From contig CAWKCO010000004.1 of NCBI GenBank assembly GCA_963848175.1, forward strand, positions 1 to 64,000: a stretch of DNA of 64,000 nt, given 5' to 3'. Shown here in pieces: positions 49,058 through 60,023 of the stretch. How positions within the stretch are numbered: the stretch's first letter is position 1; each line of letters starts with the position of its first letter. The notes below the pieces were generated by a model. The model did no database searches and was not told the origin of the DNA. It worked only from the letters and a program-made list of their open reading frames with translations. The stretch comes from JAMZMI01 sp963848175. Its GTDB lineage: Bacteria; Bacteroidota; Bacteroidia; Cytophagales; Cyclobacteriaceae. Position numbers and translations under genes: made by a program.

Positions 49058-49591
49058 TTAAGCCTTGTTAAACTTCTTTTTATAATCCAATCGTGCTTTT
49101 TCTACAATTTTCAATGCAGTTTCTCTGTTTTGAAAGTCTTCAATTACCACTGTTTTGTTTTCCAATTTCTTGTAATCTTCAAAGAAATTTTGAAGTTCTC
49201 TTACAAAATGCTCTGCAAGATCAGAGGTGTCATTGAGGTGATTTACACTCATGTCACCCGTGGCTACAGCAATGATTTTATCATCTTTTTCTCCTTGATC
49301 CAACATTTGCATCACACCAATGACTTTGGCTGGAACGATACACATTGGATCTATCACGATTTGGGTCAAAATCAAAATATCCAAAGGGTCATTATCATCG
49401 CAATAGGTTTGCGGGATAAAGCCATAATTGGCAGGGTAATACATCGAGGAATAAATCACTCGGTCAAGTATCAAAAGACCAGACTCTTTATCCAGTTCGT
49501 ACTTGGCTCTGGTATTTTTAGGTATTTCAATGATCCCGTTTACCACCTCTGGGGCATTTTCCCCAATTCTTACATCATGCCAAGGATTCAT
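49058..49591 (-). CDS. ppa: Inorganic pyrophosphatase (family I)
   Basis: 177 residues. Hydrolyses pyrophosphate in the cytoplasm. Metal and substrate ligands: IEIPKNTRAKYELDKESG, SSMYYPANYGFIPQTYCDDNDPLDILIL (shown over two pieces of the active site) and VIGVMQMLDQGEKDDKIIAV, which are the standard E-K-D-D-D signature of family I enzymes. Intact and single. Confidence 0.95.
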   Translation of the reverse strand: MNPWHDVRIGENAPEVVNGIIEIPKNTRAKYELDKESGLLILDRVIYSSMYYPANYGFIPQTYCDDNDPLDILILTQIVIDPMCIVPAKVIGVMQMLDQGEKDDKIIAVATGDMSVNHLNDTSDLAEHFVRELQNFFEDYKKLENKTVVIEDFQNRETALKIVEKARLDYKKKFNKA

Positions 49592-49677
49592 AGTGCTCAG
49601 TTTTAATTAGAGGCGCAAGCTAAAGAAAATGATCAATTTTGGCTGTGCTGGAGCCAGATAATTTGATTAGAAGAATG

Positions 49678-49974
49678 CTACGAAACCTTTTTTATTGCTG
49701 CTGAAATTTCATTGGCTTGCGCTACTCCGGTTTTTCGCCAAACTATTTTGCCACTTTTGAAAAGGACCAACGTAGGAATGCTTCGCACGCTGTACTTTGC
49801 CGCGGCTTTTTGATTTTTGTCCACATCCACTTTTAGAATATTCACTTTTTCGCCAAAATTAGATTTCACTTCCTTAAGTATAGGGGGCATCATTTGGCAA
49901 GGGCCACACCAGTCTGCATAAAAATCGATCAGTGTGGGTGTGTTTTTGTTTATCAGTTCGTGAAAGTTGGACAT
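49678..49974 (-). CDS. trxA: Thioredoxin
   Basis: 98 residues with active site WCGPCQMMPP near residue 23, the cis-Pro in SIPTLVLFKSGK and the DKNQKAAAKYSVRS helix. No signal peptide, so cytoplasmic disulfide reductase. Separate from its neighbours. Confidence 0.93.
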   Translation of the reverse strand: MSNFHELINKNTPTLIDFYADWCGPCQMMPPILKEVKSNFGEKVNILKVDVDKNQKAAAKYSVRSIPTLVLFKSGKIVWRKTGVAQANEISAAIKKVS

Positions 49975-49998
49975 GAATCGAAATTGCTAAAAGAGGTT

Positions 49999-50346
49999 TT
50001 AAGATAATATTTCCCAATCGAGTACGTAAGACGCAGTATTGTGCCCTTCGGTTGCGTGAATATTGGACTGAAATTGACCTTTTTTATCACTTCCTACCAT
50101 CAATTCGAAAGTGCCAATTAGATCGTTTCTACTCAAAAAGTCATAATCCCAAATTTCAATAATGGCTGGTTTTACCTCGTCTTTATGAGTCAGCGTAACA
50201 TCGAGTTTTTTTATATCACCAGAATCGACAGACTTGAAAAACCCAAGAGGCCATATTTTGCTAGCATTGAATTTTAGGTATATTTCATCCGAATCAGCTT
50301 CATCATTGAGGTGACAATGAAGTTTAGTGAGTTTAATGTGTTGCAT
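49999..50346 (-). CDS. C2-like domain protein
   Basis: 115 residues, almost wholly beta strands: IKLTKLHCHLNDEADSDEIY, KKLDVTLTHKDEVKPAIIEI, WDYDFLSRNDLIGTFEL. The D-x-D-x2-S-x-N-D pattern in the last stretch and the strand order resemble a Ca2+-binding C2 domain, though short. No signal peptide or membrane segment. Function unknown. Confidence 0.65.
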   Translation of the reverse strand: MQHIKLTKLHCHLNDEADSDEIYLKFNASKIWPLGFFKSVDSGDIKKLDVTLTHKDEVKPAIIEIWDYDFLSRNDLIGTFELMVGSDKKGQFQSNIHATEGHNTASYVLDWEILS

Positions 50347-50923
50347 GAAGAGTGGGTTTAAGGTTGTTTAACCTACAATCTAACCATTTAGTGAGAATAT
50401 TGATGCTTAAATTTCTTCAAAATCTCCCTGATTTTATTCTCTTTTTGCATTGGGTAGCACTATATTCATAAACCCAGCAGGAAATCCATTTGCCCTCTTA
50501 CCTTTATCATTCGTTTTTTTCGTGTGTATTCGTTTCTTCCGCTGAAGTAGTGGCTTGGACATTTCGTAAGAAGTCCATTTGTTTGAAAGAAAAAGGGAAT
50601 GTCTTTAATTTGAAAAATTTCACCGAAAATTGTTCACTTGAGTCAGGAAGATACACTGCGCCAGGGTAGTGACTTATTTTATACAAATGACCAGAAAGTC
50701 AACCTTTTCCAATCCATTTTAGGGGCATTTTTGGAACTTGAACTTGGGTTGCAGCTGAATTTACGTTGAAGTAGGCCATAAGCGAATAGGTATTCGGTCA
50801 TTTTCAAAGCTGACTTTGAATCATTTAACGAATAAATGTTCAAATATAAGTCTCTTTAGAAAGGTTGAGTGCTAGATAGGTACGATGTTTATATATTTGA
50901 AATTTTAGATTTCATTTATAAAT
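50347..50923. other. Intergenic region, no gene seen
   Basis: 577 AT-rich bases. All open frames are short and lack coding character. It holds the upstream region of the ROK kinase; I recognised no hairpin terminator or RNA gene. Confidence 0.5.
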
Positions 50924-51891
50924 ATGACCAAACAAATAGCACTAGGAATAGACATAGGAGGGACGCTCACCAAGGTTGGAATTGTGGATAGAGCAGGAGA
51001 GATTTATGAGCATGTGGATTTTAGTACTGCGGTGCACAAGGATTTTTCCAGAGTATCTGGATGCACTTCAAGCAAAACATAGACGCGATAGTTGCAAAAC
51101 TTGATTTTGAGTATGAGATAGTGGGAATGGGAGTTGGAGCCCCCAATGCAAATTTTTATAGAGGTACAATCGAGCATGCAGCCAATTTGAATTGGAAAGG
51201 TATTGTGCCCTTCGTAGAGGAGGTTCAGAAGCGATACGATATGCCAGTTTATATGACCAATGATGCTAGTGCAGCAGCCATTGGAGAGATGGTCTTCGGT
51301 GAAGCACAGAACATGAAGGACTTCATGGTAATCACCCTTGGTACGGGCTTGGGTAGTGGCATTGTTTGCAATGGCAAACTTGTGTATGGCTATGATTCTC
51401 AAGCTGGAGAGTTGGGTCATGTTGTGATTGATCGAAATGGTAGATGGACGGGGCTTGGGACGCAGAGGAGGTCTTGAAGCTTATGTTTCTTCTACAGGTC
51501 TGAAAAGAACCGTATTTTTTCTTTTGGCAGACTCACTAGAGGAAAGTAAATTACGAGACGTGTCGTATAATGAGCTTCATGGTGAAATGATCACTAAGGC
51601 GGCAGAAGATGGTGATCCAATAGCCCTACAGGCTTTTGAAATGACTGGAAAAATATTAGGAGAGCAATTGGCCAATTTCACTACATTTTCACACCCAGAG
51701 GCATACTTTCTTTTAGGTGGACTTGGCAAAGGCAGGAAAATGGATTTTTGAACCCACTCAAAGACATCTTGGAGGAAAATTTACTTCCATTTTACAAGGG
51801 AAAAGTGAAATTATTACCCTCTGGAATGATGGGTAAAAATGCAGCGATACTTGGAGCAGCAGCTTTGGTTTGGGAAAGTCACCCAGCTTAA
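50924..51891 (+). CDS. ROK-family sugar kinase/glucokinase (about five frameshifts)
   Basis: About 320 residues after repair. The N-terminus (MTKQIALGIDIGGTLTKVGI) is the ROK phosphate-binding loop. YMTNDASAAAIGE and VITLGTGLGSGIVCNGKL bear the catalytic Asp and phosphate-2 loop, then GELGHVVIDRNGR. The usual C-x-C-G-x2-G-C-x-E zinc site reads G-L-G-R-R-G-G-L-E, with no cysteine. The C-terminus has FLLGGLAKAGKWIFEPLKDILEE after shifts near 51735 and 51750; other shifts lie near 51052, 51083 and 51463. Repaired sequence is good throughout, so errors are more likely than decay. Probable substrate glucose or a related hexose. Confidence 0.82.
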
Positions 51892-52039
51892 TTCTATTGA
51901 ATTTTATATTCTTTTTAACATTTTACTACAACAACAAATTCACTATTCGTTCGTGTTAATTGGACATTTTGACAAGATTTATGGTTCGATTCTTGTTTTG
52001 ACTCAATCAGATTTTTTATATAAATATAAAACGCCCTTT

Positions 52040-54181
52040 ATGAATAAGTTATTTTGGTTATCGGCGGTTTTGTTTGTCACGCTCAACTTCTCTAGAGGAG
52101 TGGCGTGTAGTGAGATCAATACCTACTCTGACTCTCTAAAGGTGCTTAAGCCGAAACCCGAGCATTCTGCTGAAACGAATGCAGTGCTCACATTGCTCAA
52201 TAATTATCACTATCGAAAAACCTTTATTGATGACTCTTTGTCGTCAACTGTCTTTGATAATTTCTTTGAGTCTTTAGATCCCGAATAGATCTTATTTTCT
52301 AGCTCAGGATGTTATTTATTTTGAGCGATATAGATATCAGTTAGATGAGGCAATATTAGATGGCAATCTTGATTTTGGTTTTCAGGTGTTCACCGTATAT
52401 CGAGATAGAGCTTTAGAGCGGATTGATTATGTATACACCTTGCTTGAAAAGGAATTTGACTTTACACAGTCTGAGTACTTGGAATATGATAGATCTGAAG
52501 CAGCCATATGCCAAGGACAAAGAGGAATTGAATGAAATATGGAGGAAAATAATTAAGAATCAAGCAATGAGCTATAAGCTCACAGGCAAGGAATGGGAGG
52601 ATATTTGCAGAGTCACTGACCAAGCGATACCAGCGTATAGAAAAGGCACTCAGACTTTATAATAGCGAAGATGTTTATCAATCTTACATCAATGCTTTCA
52701 CAAGTGCTTATGATCCTCATACGGATTTCTTCTCCCCTATAGATAGAGATAATTTCAAAATTGAAATGTCTAAATCGTTGGAAGGAATAGGAGCGAGGTT
52801 GACGCAGCAGCTGGACTATACGGTCATTGCTGATATCATTCCTGGAGGGCCAGCGTACAAAAATAAATTTTTACAGAAAGACGATAAAATCATAGGTGTA
52901 GCTCAAGGAGATGATGGTGAATTTGATGATGTAATAGGCTGGAGATTAGATGATGTGGTTCAGAAAATCCGTGGACCAAAAGGATCTGTGGTGAGGTTGC
53001 AAGTGCTTAAAGGTAGTGACGATTTAGGGGCAGATCCTGATACATTGCGATTGGTTCGTGATAAAATAAAGTTGGAAGAATCTTCTGCCAAAGCAGAGAT
53101 TATTACCAATCGTAGAAGGTAAAAAGACTTATCAATTGGGAGTGATTACTATACCTAGTTTTTATATCGATTTTGACGAAAGAAACAATGGTGCAGTGGA
53201 TTATAAAAGTACTACTCGTGATGTTAGAAATTTAATTACTGATTTAAAAAAGAAGGGAATAGACGGGCTGATGATCGATTTGCGCTACAATGGAGGAGGA
53301 TCATTTGGATGAAGCCATTTCACTGACAGGGCTTTTTATCCCAAGTGGACCAGTCGTGCAAGTACGAAATCCACTGAATATGGTAGATATTCAGGAAGAT
53401 CCAGATCACGGAGAGTTGTTTTATGATGGGCCATTGGCTGTACTTATCAATAGATACAGTGCTTCTGCATCTGAAATTTTTTCTGGAGCCATTCAAGATT
53501 ATAACCGAGGATTGATCGTTGGTGAAAATTCTTTTGGAAAAGGAACAGTTCAAAACTTAATCGGACTGGAAAGAAATATTGCTGACGAACTGAAACGAGA
53601 GTTGCTCAAGAAAAATACTTCCAAAGGATGAGCAAGAAGAACTAATGAATATGCGTAGTAATGTGCTTTCGGGAGATTTGCCCGTGGGGCAGTTAAAACT
53701 GACATTGGCTAAGTTTTACCGTGTGACCGGAAGTAGCACCCAGAAGATGGGAGTGGCACCTGATATCACTTTTCCTACACCATATGATGCTAAAGAATTT
53801 GGCGAAGGGAGTAGACCAAATGCCTTGCCATGGGACGAAATTGAAAGCTCAAAATTTAGAAAAATGGATGTTATCACTCCAGAAATCATAGCTAAGATTT
53901 CTAAGGTTTACAGCAAGCATTTGGAGCAGGATGAAGACTTAAAAGAACTAGTAAAGGATGTAGACGAGTTCAAGAAATTGAAAGATCAGAAGACCATTTC
54001 CTTGAATTTGGAGGAACGAAAGGCTGAAAAAAGCAAGGATGAGAAAGTGGATGAACTAGCTACAAAATTGAGTGGAGATGAAGTGGAAAAGGAGGAAACA
54101 CCTGAAGAAAAGTTGGCAGATGATCCATACCTCAAAGAATCTTTACGTTTATTAGCTGAGTTGAGTACAATGAAAAATTAA
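52040..54181 (+). CDS. prc: Tail-specific protease, S41 family (about six frameshifts)
   Basis: About 713 residues after repair; a periplasmic protease cutting proteins by their C-terminus. Signal peptide MNKLFWLSAVLFVTLNFSRG; an N-terminal helical region, then a PDZ domain (SLEGIGARLTQQLDYTVIADI, GGPAYKN) and the S41 catalytic core with IDLRYNGGGS, catalytic Ser in YSASASEIFSGA and catalytic Lys in GENSFGKGTVQ. A charged C-terminal domain (DUF3340-like) ends at ELSTMKN. Frame shifts lie near 52284, 52498, 52603, 53113, 53311 and 53618; each needs one base to restore typical sequence. Length matches Prc (about 680-720 residues). Confidence 0.85.
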
Positions 54182-54274
54182 TAAATCAAGTAGCCATAGG
54201 TAAATGCTTGATGGCATTAATAGAATATTTGGTCATAATGCCTTAAAAAGGGGTTTAATGAGTTATTTTCACAA

Positions 54275-54304
54275 AAGGTGATCGAAAGGTCACCTTTTTT
54301 GTTT
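54275..54304 (+). terminator. Terminator of the S41 protease gene
   Basis: Hairpin AAGGTGA/TCACCTT with loop TCGAAAGG, followed by T6. It lies in the 328-base gap before the OPT gene; the remaining 205 bases show no other feature. Confidence 0.85.
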
Positions 54305-54509
54305 TCGCTCAGTCCGGTTGAAGCATCTAACTAGTTATCAAGTGCAGTGACTATTGTGTAACGAGATTGTATTAAGTCAGCTTAATCGTTTCGCTACTAA
54401 TTATACTGTTAGCTACTTATTATCAGAAGGGTATAAAAATATCTCGTGTAAAAGGCTCATAGCCTCTGTGTTAATTTATTAGATTTCAGTCTAAACCAAA
54501 CGTATCAGT

Positions 54510-56487
54510 ATGTCAAAACCTCATATTTCCCCACATACCAAATCTCAATGAACTTACAATTCGGTCAGTAATTATCGGAGCTCTTCTGTCGATCGTTCTT
54601 GGAGCTGCCAATGCTTATTTTGGGCTTTTTTCAGGTCTAACAGTCTCCGCCTCGATACCCGCGGCTGTTATTTCTATGGCGGTGCTTAAAGCATTTAAAG
54701 ATTCCAATATTTTGGAAAATAACATGGTGCAGACTGCCGCTTCGGCTGGTGAGTCTCTTGCCTCTGGCGTCATTTTTACTATTCCAGCCTTGGTGATCAT
54801 GGGGTATTGGCAAGAGTTTAATTATTTTGAAACTACTGCTATTGCAATTTGTGGAGGAGTGTTGGGTGTGTTGTTCACAGTCCCTCTTCGCAATGCATTG
54901 ATTGTAAAAGAAAAGTTGATGTTTCCAGAAGGTGTAGCTACAGCAGAAGTATTGAAAACAGGAGAATCTGGAGGAAAATCGGTGAAGTTTTTAGTCTATG
55001 GAAGTTTGATCGGAGGGCTTTTCAAATTTGGAAATGAAGCCATGAGACTTTGGGATGGTATCTTTGAAAAAGCCATGCTTCTCAATCAAAAAGCCTATTT
55101 ATATTTTAGCTTAAATCTCTCTCCGGCTTTGGTCGCGGTTGGGTATATCGTGGGGTTAAATATTTCCTTTCTGGTTTTTTTTGGAGGCGTAATGACTTGG
55201 TGGTTTGGTATTCCCATTTATGTCTGGATGAATGGTTATGATGCAGTGGCGGCAGAACTGATCGCGGCTGGTAAGTTCGATTCACTATCTCAAATCTCTC
55301 CAGAGACACTCGGTGGTGCTTTGTGGAGTGTAAAAATGAGGTATCTCGGTGTGGGAGCCATGGTAGTGGGTGGTTTATGGGCTTTGATCAATCTTAGATC
55401 AGCGCTAGTAACAGCTTTTCAGTCAGGAGTAAAAGCATTTAAGACTGGTGCTACCAACGTCAGTGATAAGTTGCGTACAGAAATTGATACTCCTATGTCT
55501 TGGGTGTTGATTGGTATTGGAGTGATGGTAGTACCCATTATTTTTATTTATCTGACTATCATTCAGAGTGTGCCGCTCACGCTTTTTATGGCATTGATGA
55601 TGGTAGTTGCAGGTTTTTTGTTTTCGGCTGTTGCAGGATACATGGCTGGCCTAGTTGGGAGTTCTAATAACCCAATCTCAGGTGTTACTATCGCCACCAT
55701 ACTCACCACAGCCATTTTATTGTTTTTGTTTATGGGCGCTTCAGAACCAGGAAGAGGTGCAGCTGCGGCTATATTAGTAGGTGCTGTGGTCTGCTGCGCA
55801 GCGGCCATTGCTGGGGATAATATGCAAGATTTGAAAGCTGGGCATATACTGGGAGCTACTCCAAGAAATCAGCAAATCATGCAGATGATTGGGGTAATTG
55901 CTGGAGCTTTATTGATAGCTCCTGTTTTGAATTTGCTACTGGAATCGAAAGGAATTGGAGCTGTGACTCCCGAACAGCCAAATCCATTAGCAGCACCTCA
56001 GGCTACTTTAATGATGAGTGTAGCTACTGGAATCTTTGGTGGAAAATTGCCTTGGAACATTATTTTCATTGGAGCAGCCATAGCAGTGGCTGTCATTATG
56101 GCTGATCTTTATTTGAAGAAAAAGAATTCAAATTTCCGCATGCCGGTATTGGCAGTAGCTGTGGGGCTATATCTTCCTTTCGAGCTCGATTCATCTATTT
56201 TTCTTGGGGGAGTCATTGCTTGGCTTATCCAGCGCAATTTTGATAAATTTAACGTTAGTCAGGCGCTTAGAGATCGGGCGTCAAACGCAGGACTTTTAAT
56301 TGCTTCAGGCTTGATCACAGGAGAAGCGCTCATGGGTATACTTATCGCTTTACTCGTAACTTTTGGTCTTGATCTTTCAGTAGGAGCAGAGGTGCTAAGT
56401 GGTAGCTTGATAGGAATCGTACTCCTAGCAATGATTTTAACTTATTTGTACACTGCGGTTATTTCCGAGTCAAAAAAACAAGATTGA
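54510..56487 (+). CDS. OPT-family oligopeptide transporter (one frameshift)
   Basis: About 658 residues with some 14-16 membrane helices. The ATG at 54510 opens MSKPHIS; dropping one C from the C4 run near 54530 leads in frame to HIPNLNELTIRSVIIGALLS and the characteristic GAANAYFGLFSGLTVSASIPA. Further motifs: ENNMVQTAASAGESLASG, FPEGVATAEVLKTGE, GDNMQDLKAGHILGATPRNQQ and LPWNIIFIGAAIAV. OPT transporters import small peptides (or metal chelates) with protons. The next gene starts 26 bases later, so the two may be cotranscribed. Confidence 0.9.
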
Positions 56488-56512
56488 TTAATCATAATTA
56501 AACAGAAGATCC

Positions 56513-58014
56513 ATGCAAGAGGTACAGCAGTTCAGTAGTCGGTGGGGAATCATTCTTGCGTCTTTGGGTATGGCCATTGGTGCTGGGAATTTGTGGCGGT
56601 TTCCTCGTTTGGCCGGGCAGTATGGTGGTAGTTTTATTCTTGCTATGGATGTTTTTCCTAATGGTGTGGTCTATTCCGTTCTTCCTTGCGGAATTTTCAA
56701 TCGGTAAAAAATTTAAGAGAGGAGTTGTTGGATCCTTTGGTATGCTGGCTGGTAAAAATTATGCCTGGATGGGTTTTTTTATCACAATATGCACGCTGGG
56801 TATTGCCTTTTACTATTCAGTGGTTACGGCATGGTCTATTGAGTATCTGTGGTTTAGCATTCAAAACTTATATCAAAACATATTTAATGGGTTCTCGCTC
56901 TCGCAAACTTTAGATCGAGATCCAGAGTATCTCAATACTACAATGGGATAATTTGTCCAATGGCAGTATGCTAACAGTCACACTATATATCGTGGTGATT
57001 GCGTTGGGGCTTTTTGTTGTCAACCGAGGAATTCAAAAAGGCTTAGAAAAAGCCAATAGAGTGCTTATTCCTGGATTGTTTGTCTTATTAATCATTGTCG
57101 TTGTTTCCGCTTTGCAAATGGATAATGGGGTGAAAGGCCTGGAATACATGTTTACCATTGATCCTGTTCATTTTAGTAATTCCACTGTATGGATAGAGGC
57201 CTTGTCTCAATCTGCATGGTCTACTGGTGCAGGGTGGGGGCTGATGATGACAATATCGTCTTATTCAAGGTCGAAAGAAGATGTGACTTTAAACACCTTC
57301 ATTGGAGCCTTTGGAAACAATACAGCTTCTATTCTTTCTGCAATGGCCATTTTACCAGCCGTCTTTGCTATGTCGACTACTAGTGAGGAGGCCATAAGTC
57401 ATTTGCAGTCGGGCAGCCAGGCACTTACGTTCACCATCATACCGAAACTTTTCGCTGAATTTCCAGGGGGGTATTTGATGACGTTTTTCTTTTTTCTGAC
57501 CTTGACCTTAGCTGCATTCAGTTCGTTTCTACCAATGGTTCAGCTCTTTAAGAGTAATCTTGTGCAGTTTGGGTTTTCCAACAGATTGATAACGTTGGTA
57601 CTCTTTTTTGCTTTTGTGGTATTTGGGTTTCCATCTGCCTATTCATTAGATTTCTTTTCGAATCAAGATTGGGTTTGGGGGATTGGCCTTGTTTTAAGTG
57701 GACTCTTTGTTGCTTTTGCTACAATCAAATACGGAGCACTGAAATTTAAGAATGAGATGCTCGACGTAGACTCTGATTTTCGGGTGAATAGCTACTATTT
57801 TAAGTTTTCTCTGGTGTTTAACCTTGTTTTGGGTATTGGATTAATTTATTGGTGGATGTCTCAAGGATATAGTGCCAATCCATGGTTCAATGATCAAGGC
57901 ATGTGGAACGTGTTTGATGTCTACAGCAATGCTACCATTGTGACTCAGTGGGGGGTAGTAACTATGATCGGGGTAATTATTAATAAGGTTTTATTTAAGA
58001 CAATGTGCAAATGA
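56513..58014 (+). CDS. Sodium-dependent NSS-family transporter (two frameshifts)
   Basis: About 500 residues, 11-12 helices, LeuT/MhsT-type fold. The N-terminal SRWGIILASLGMAIGAGNLWRFPRL holds the sodium and substrate sites of helix 1. Later parts: FLAEFSIGKKFKRG, FYYSVVTAWSIEYLW, QSAWSTGAGWGLMMTISSY (helix 6) and NTASILSAMAILPAVFAM. Frame breaks lie near 56641 (restores LLWMFFLMVWSIPFFLAEF) and near 56943 (restores WDNLSNGSMLT). It probably imports amino acids with Na+. Its stop overlaps the start of a 35-residue partner. Confidence 0.88.
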
Positions 58015-58118
58015 GTTTGATTTCAATACTTAGTATGATAATTATTCTCCTGTCGGTTGTCGGGGGCTTTGTTTACTTCTTACTTTTGGCAATTAAAAAG
58101 GAGCGAACCAAAAAATAA
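58011..58118 (+). CDS. MetS-like small subunit of NSS transporter
   Basis: A 35-residue protein, too short for usual gene finders. ATG at 58011 overlaps the NSS stop (ATGA). It is one hydrophobic helix (SILSMIIILLSVVGGFVYFL) plus a basic tail KKERTKK. This matches the size, position and shape of the methionine/alanine importer small subunit (MetS) seen after MetP in actinobacteria and after many NSS genes elsewhere. Inner membrane; presumably needed for transport activity of its partner. Confidence 0.75.
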   Translation: MSLISILSMIIILLSVVGGFVYFLLLAIKKERTKK

Positions 58119-58129
58119 TAGAATTTGAT

Positions 58130-58600
58130 ATGGAAGCAATTGACAGCTTAAACCAAGTAGGAGAATTTCACAAAACATTCAAACACCCAATACTAAAGGA
58201 GCCTCAGATTCCTTCAGAAGCTAGATGCAACTTGCGTGTCTCGCTGATTGCAGAAGAGCTGAGGGAGCTGGAAGAGGCTATCCAAGCGAAAGATTTGGTC
58301 GAAGTGGCTGATGCACTGTGCGATATTCAGTATGTCCTCTCGGGAGCGGTGTTGGAGTTTGGCTTGGGCGACACGTTTGTTGAGTTGTTCAATGAAGTAC
58401 AACGCTCTAATATGAGCAAGGCTTGCCACACAGAAGAGGAAGCTCAAAAAACAGTCGATTATTACAAAAAAGAAAGAGATACCAATGCTTACTACAAGGA
58501 GCAAGATGGTAAATTCTTGGTCTACCGCACAGAAGATGATAAGACTCTTAAGTCCATTAATTACTCACCTGCAAATTTGAGCAAGATTCTGGAGGTCTAA
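58130..58600 (+). CDS. MazG-like nucleoside triphosphate pyrophosphohydrolase
   Basis: 156 residues, all-alpha NTP-PPase fold. The metal-binding Glu/Asp clusters are in EELRELEEAIQAKDLVEVADAL and DIQYVLSGAVLEFGLGD (cited in parts: E-E-x2-E-x-E-E then D-A-x2-D). The family hydrolyses (d)NTPs or related compounds to monophosphate and pyrophosphate. It follows the NSS pair by 11 bases. Its stop codon lies within the target site of IS copy 2, so the coding sequence stays intact but its 3' region has been replaced. Confidence 0.85.
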   Translation: MEAIDSLNQVGEFHKTFKHPILKEPQIPSEARCNLRVSLIAEELRELEEAIQAKDLVEVADALCDIQYVLSGAVLEFGLGDTFVELFNEVQRSNMSKACHTEEEAQKTVDYYKKERDTNAYYKEQDGKFLVYRTEDDKTLKSINYSPANLSKILEV

Positions 58601-58602
58601 TT

Positions 58603-60015
58603 CAATGTCGTTTAGTTAAGGCTCACAGTGGCTTATAGTTATTGTGGTACTGTTTTTTAGGCTTTTTTCGCCTATGAACCTTCCGATTTGGTCTGATAAT
58701 TTCACGAGTATTGTAGACCAAATCATCGAATGAATGGAGTGCTTCGCTGAATTTCCTCTTGATGAACATTGGAATAGCCATGTCCATCATCGTGGCTAGT
58801 GCATTTGTTCTGTTTATTTTTTGAGCATGCTTGCCATTTTTGTCTGCTTGGTACTCGGCGGTTACTTTTGCTTCGATAGGATGAGCGTAGGCAGCACAAA
58901 GGGTCATAAGAAACACTTTAGCATAAAAATCTTGCTTTACAGCTTGAGCAGTTTTTCCAGAAAAATTCTCCAATTCTATTCTGCTTTTAAGCAACTTATA
59001 AGCTTCCTCTTCATTCCACCTGTAATGATAAAGCTGTCTAAACTCGTCTATATCATACTTTTTACTATCCAACAAAGAAGTGCATAACACCTCTGTATCG
59101 CCATTTTCCAATACTACTTTGATGATACGGCATTGAATCAATTCTCCCCACATTTGCTTATGTTCGGCAAGCTTTGAACGATCTTTTTTAGGAAGAGAAA
59201 TTGTTATAATACGTTCTTGATCAGAGCTCTCTACAAAATCTTTTACTGTCAGCCACCAGTTATCTTTAAGTCGTACACAGAACTCTATGCCTTTGGCTTT
59301 CAATAAAAACAGTAACCAAAAACAAGGATAACCTCTGTCGAGCAAAAGCATTTCTCCTGCATTTACTTTATCTAGGTGCATCATCAGCAAATCTCGCTCA
59401 CTAGCTGCGTAAGGAGCTATTTCTGCATCAATAGTAACATGATTTAACACATCATATAGCATTGAACACATAGCCATGGAACGCTCTGAATCGGCCTTAG
59501 GGCCAAAAGAGTGTACTCCGAATTCATCCTTGACTGTTTGATGGTTAGGTAGCATTAACCGTGAACCATCTACGGCCAAAAGCTTCATGCCATACCATAC
59601 ATAATAGGAGGCTTCTTTGTAAAATCCATTGACAGTTACTTCGTTAAGCCGCTTAAACGCCCAAGGATTTAATTTGGCTCTTGCCTGAGAAAGCGCTCCT
59701 TTGGTGACTTCCCTGATATTGAAATCATCGTTAGACATGGCTTTATAGAAGCGATCTAAATCTCGTTGCAAAGAAGTCTTAAAGGACATAATAAAGAAGA
59801 TTAACTTCCTGATTGTCAGCTTTCTGTTCCTAGTAAATACCCCTTTATGGCCGTCTTTTGAACGGCTAAGGAATGATCCGGAATCAAGCTCATGGTCAAT
59901 ATGGTGTGTTAAATCTAATCGATAATCTTCTGATGGGGTGGCGTTAGTAATACCCCCTATATACCCATGTAATATACAAACATTATATACAATATTGCTT
60001 AACTAAACGACATTG
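58603..60015 (-). mobile_element. IS4-family insertion sequence, copy 2 (1413 bp)
   Basis: Same length, ends and content as copy 1. The 10-bp target duplication AGGTCTAATT lies at 58593-58602 and 60016-60025. The left copy contains the stop codon of the MazG-like gene; the right copy contains part of the stop codon of the convergent mini-lipoprotein. Confidence 0.96.
58623..59789 (-). CDS. IS4-family DDE transposase, copy 2
   Basis: 388 residues, identical in every residue to the transposase of copy 1, with the same DDE and Y-x2-R-x3-E-x2-K features. Its frame is intact. Identity over 1.4 kb, where other sequence in this window diverges freely, implies recent transposition. Confidence 0.96.
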   Translation of the reverse strand: MSFKTSLQRDLDRFYKAMSNDDFNIREVTKGALSQARAKLNPWAFKRLNEVTVNGFYKEASYYVWYGMKLLAVDGSRLMLPNHQTVKDEFGVHSFGPKADSERSMAMCSMLYDVLNHVTIDAEIAPYAASERDLLMMHLDKVNAGEMLLLDRGYPCFWLLFLLKAKGIEFCVRLKDNWWLTVKDFVESSDQERIITISLPKKDRSKLAEHKQMWGELIQCRIIKVVLENGDTEVLCTSLLDSKKYDIDEFRQLYHYRWNEEEAYKLLKSRIELENFSGKTAQAVKQDFYAKVFLMTLCAAYAHPIEAKVTAEYQADKNGKHAQKINRTNALATMMDMAIPMFIKRKFSEALHSFDDLVYNTREIIRPNRKVHRRKKPKKQYHNNYKPL

Positions 60016-60023
60016 AGGTCTAA

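Noticed and set aside
52040..53640. Programmed frameshifting in the S41 protease
   Set aside because: Six shifts at unrelated sequences, with both inserted and deleted bases and no slippery site or pseudoknot pattern; errors are simpler.
8425..60015. A 50-kb composite transposon bounded by the two IS copies
   Set aside because: Each copy has its own 10-bp target duplication, so they inserted independently; the intervening genes are housekeeping.
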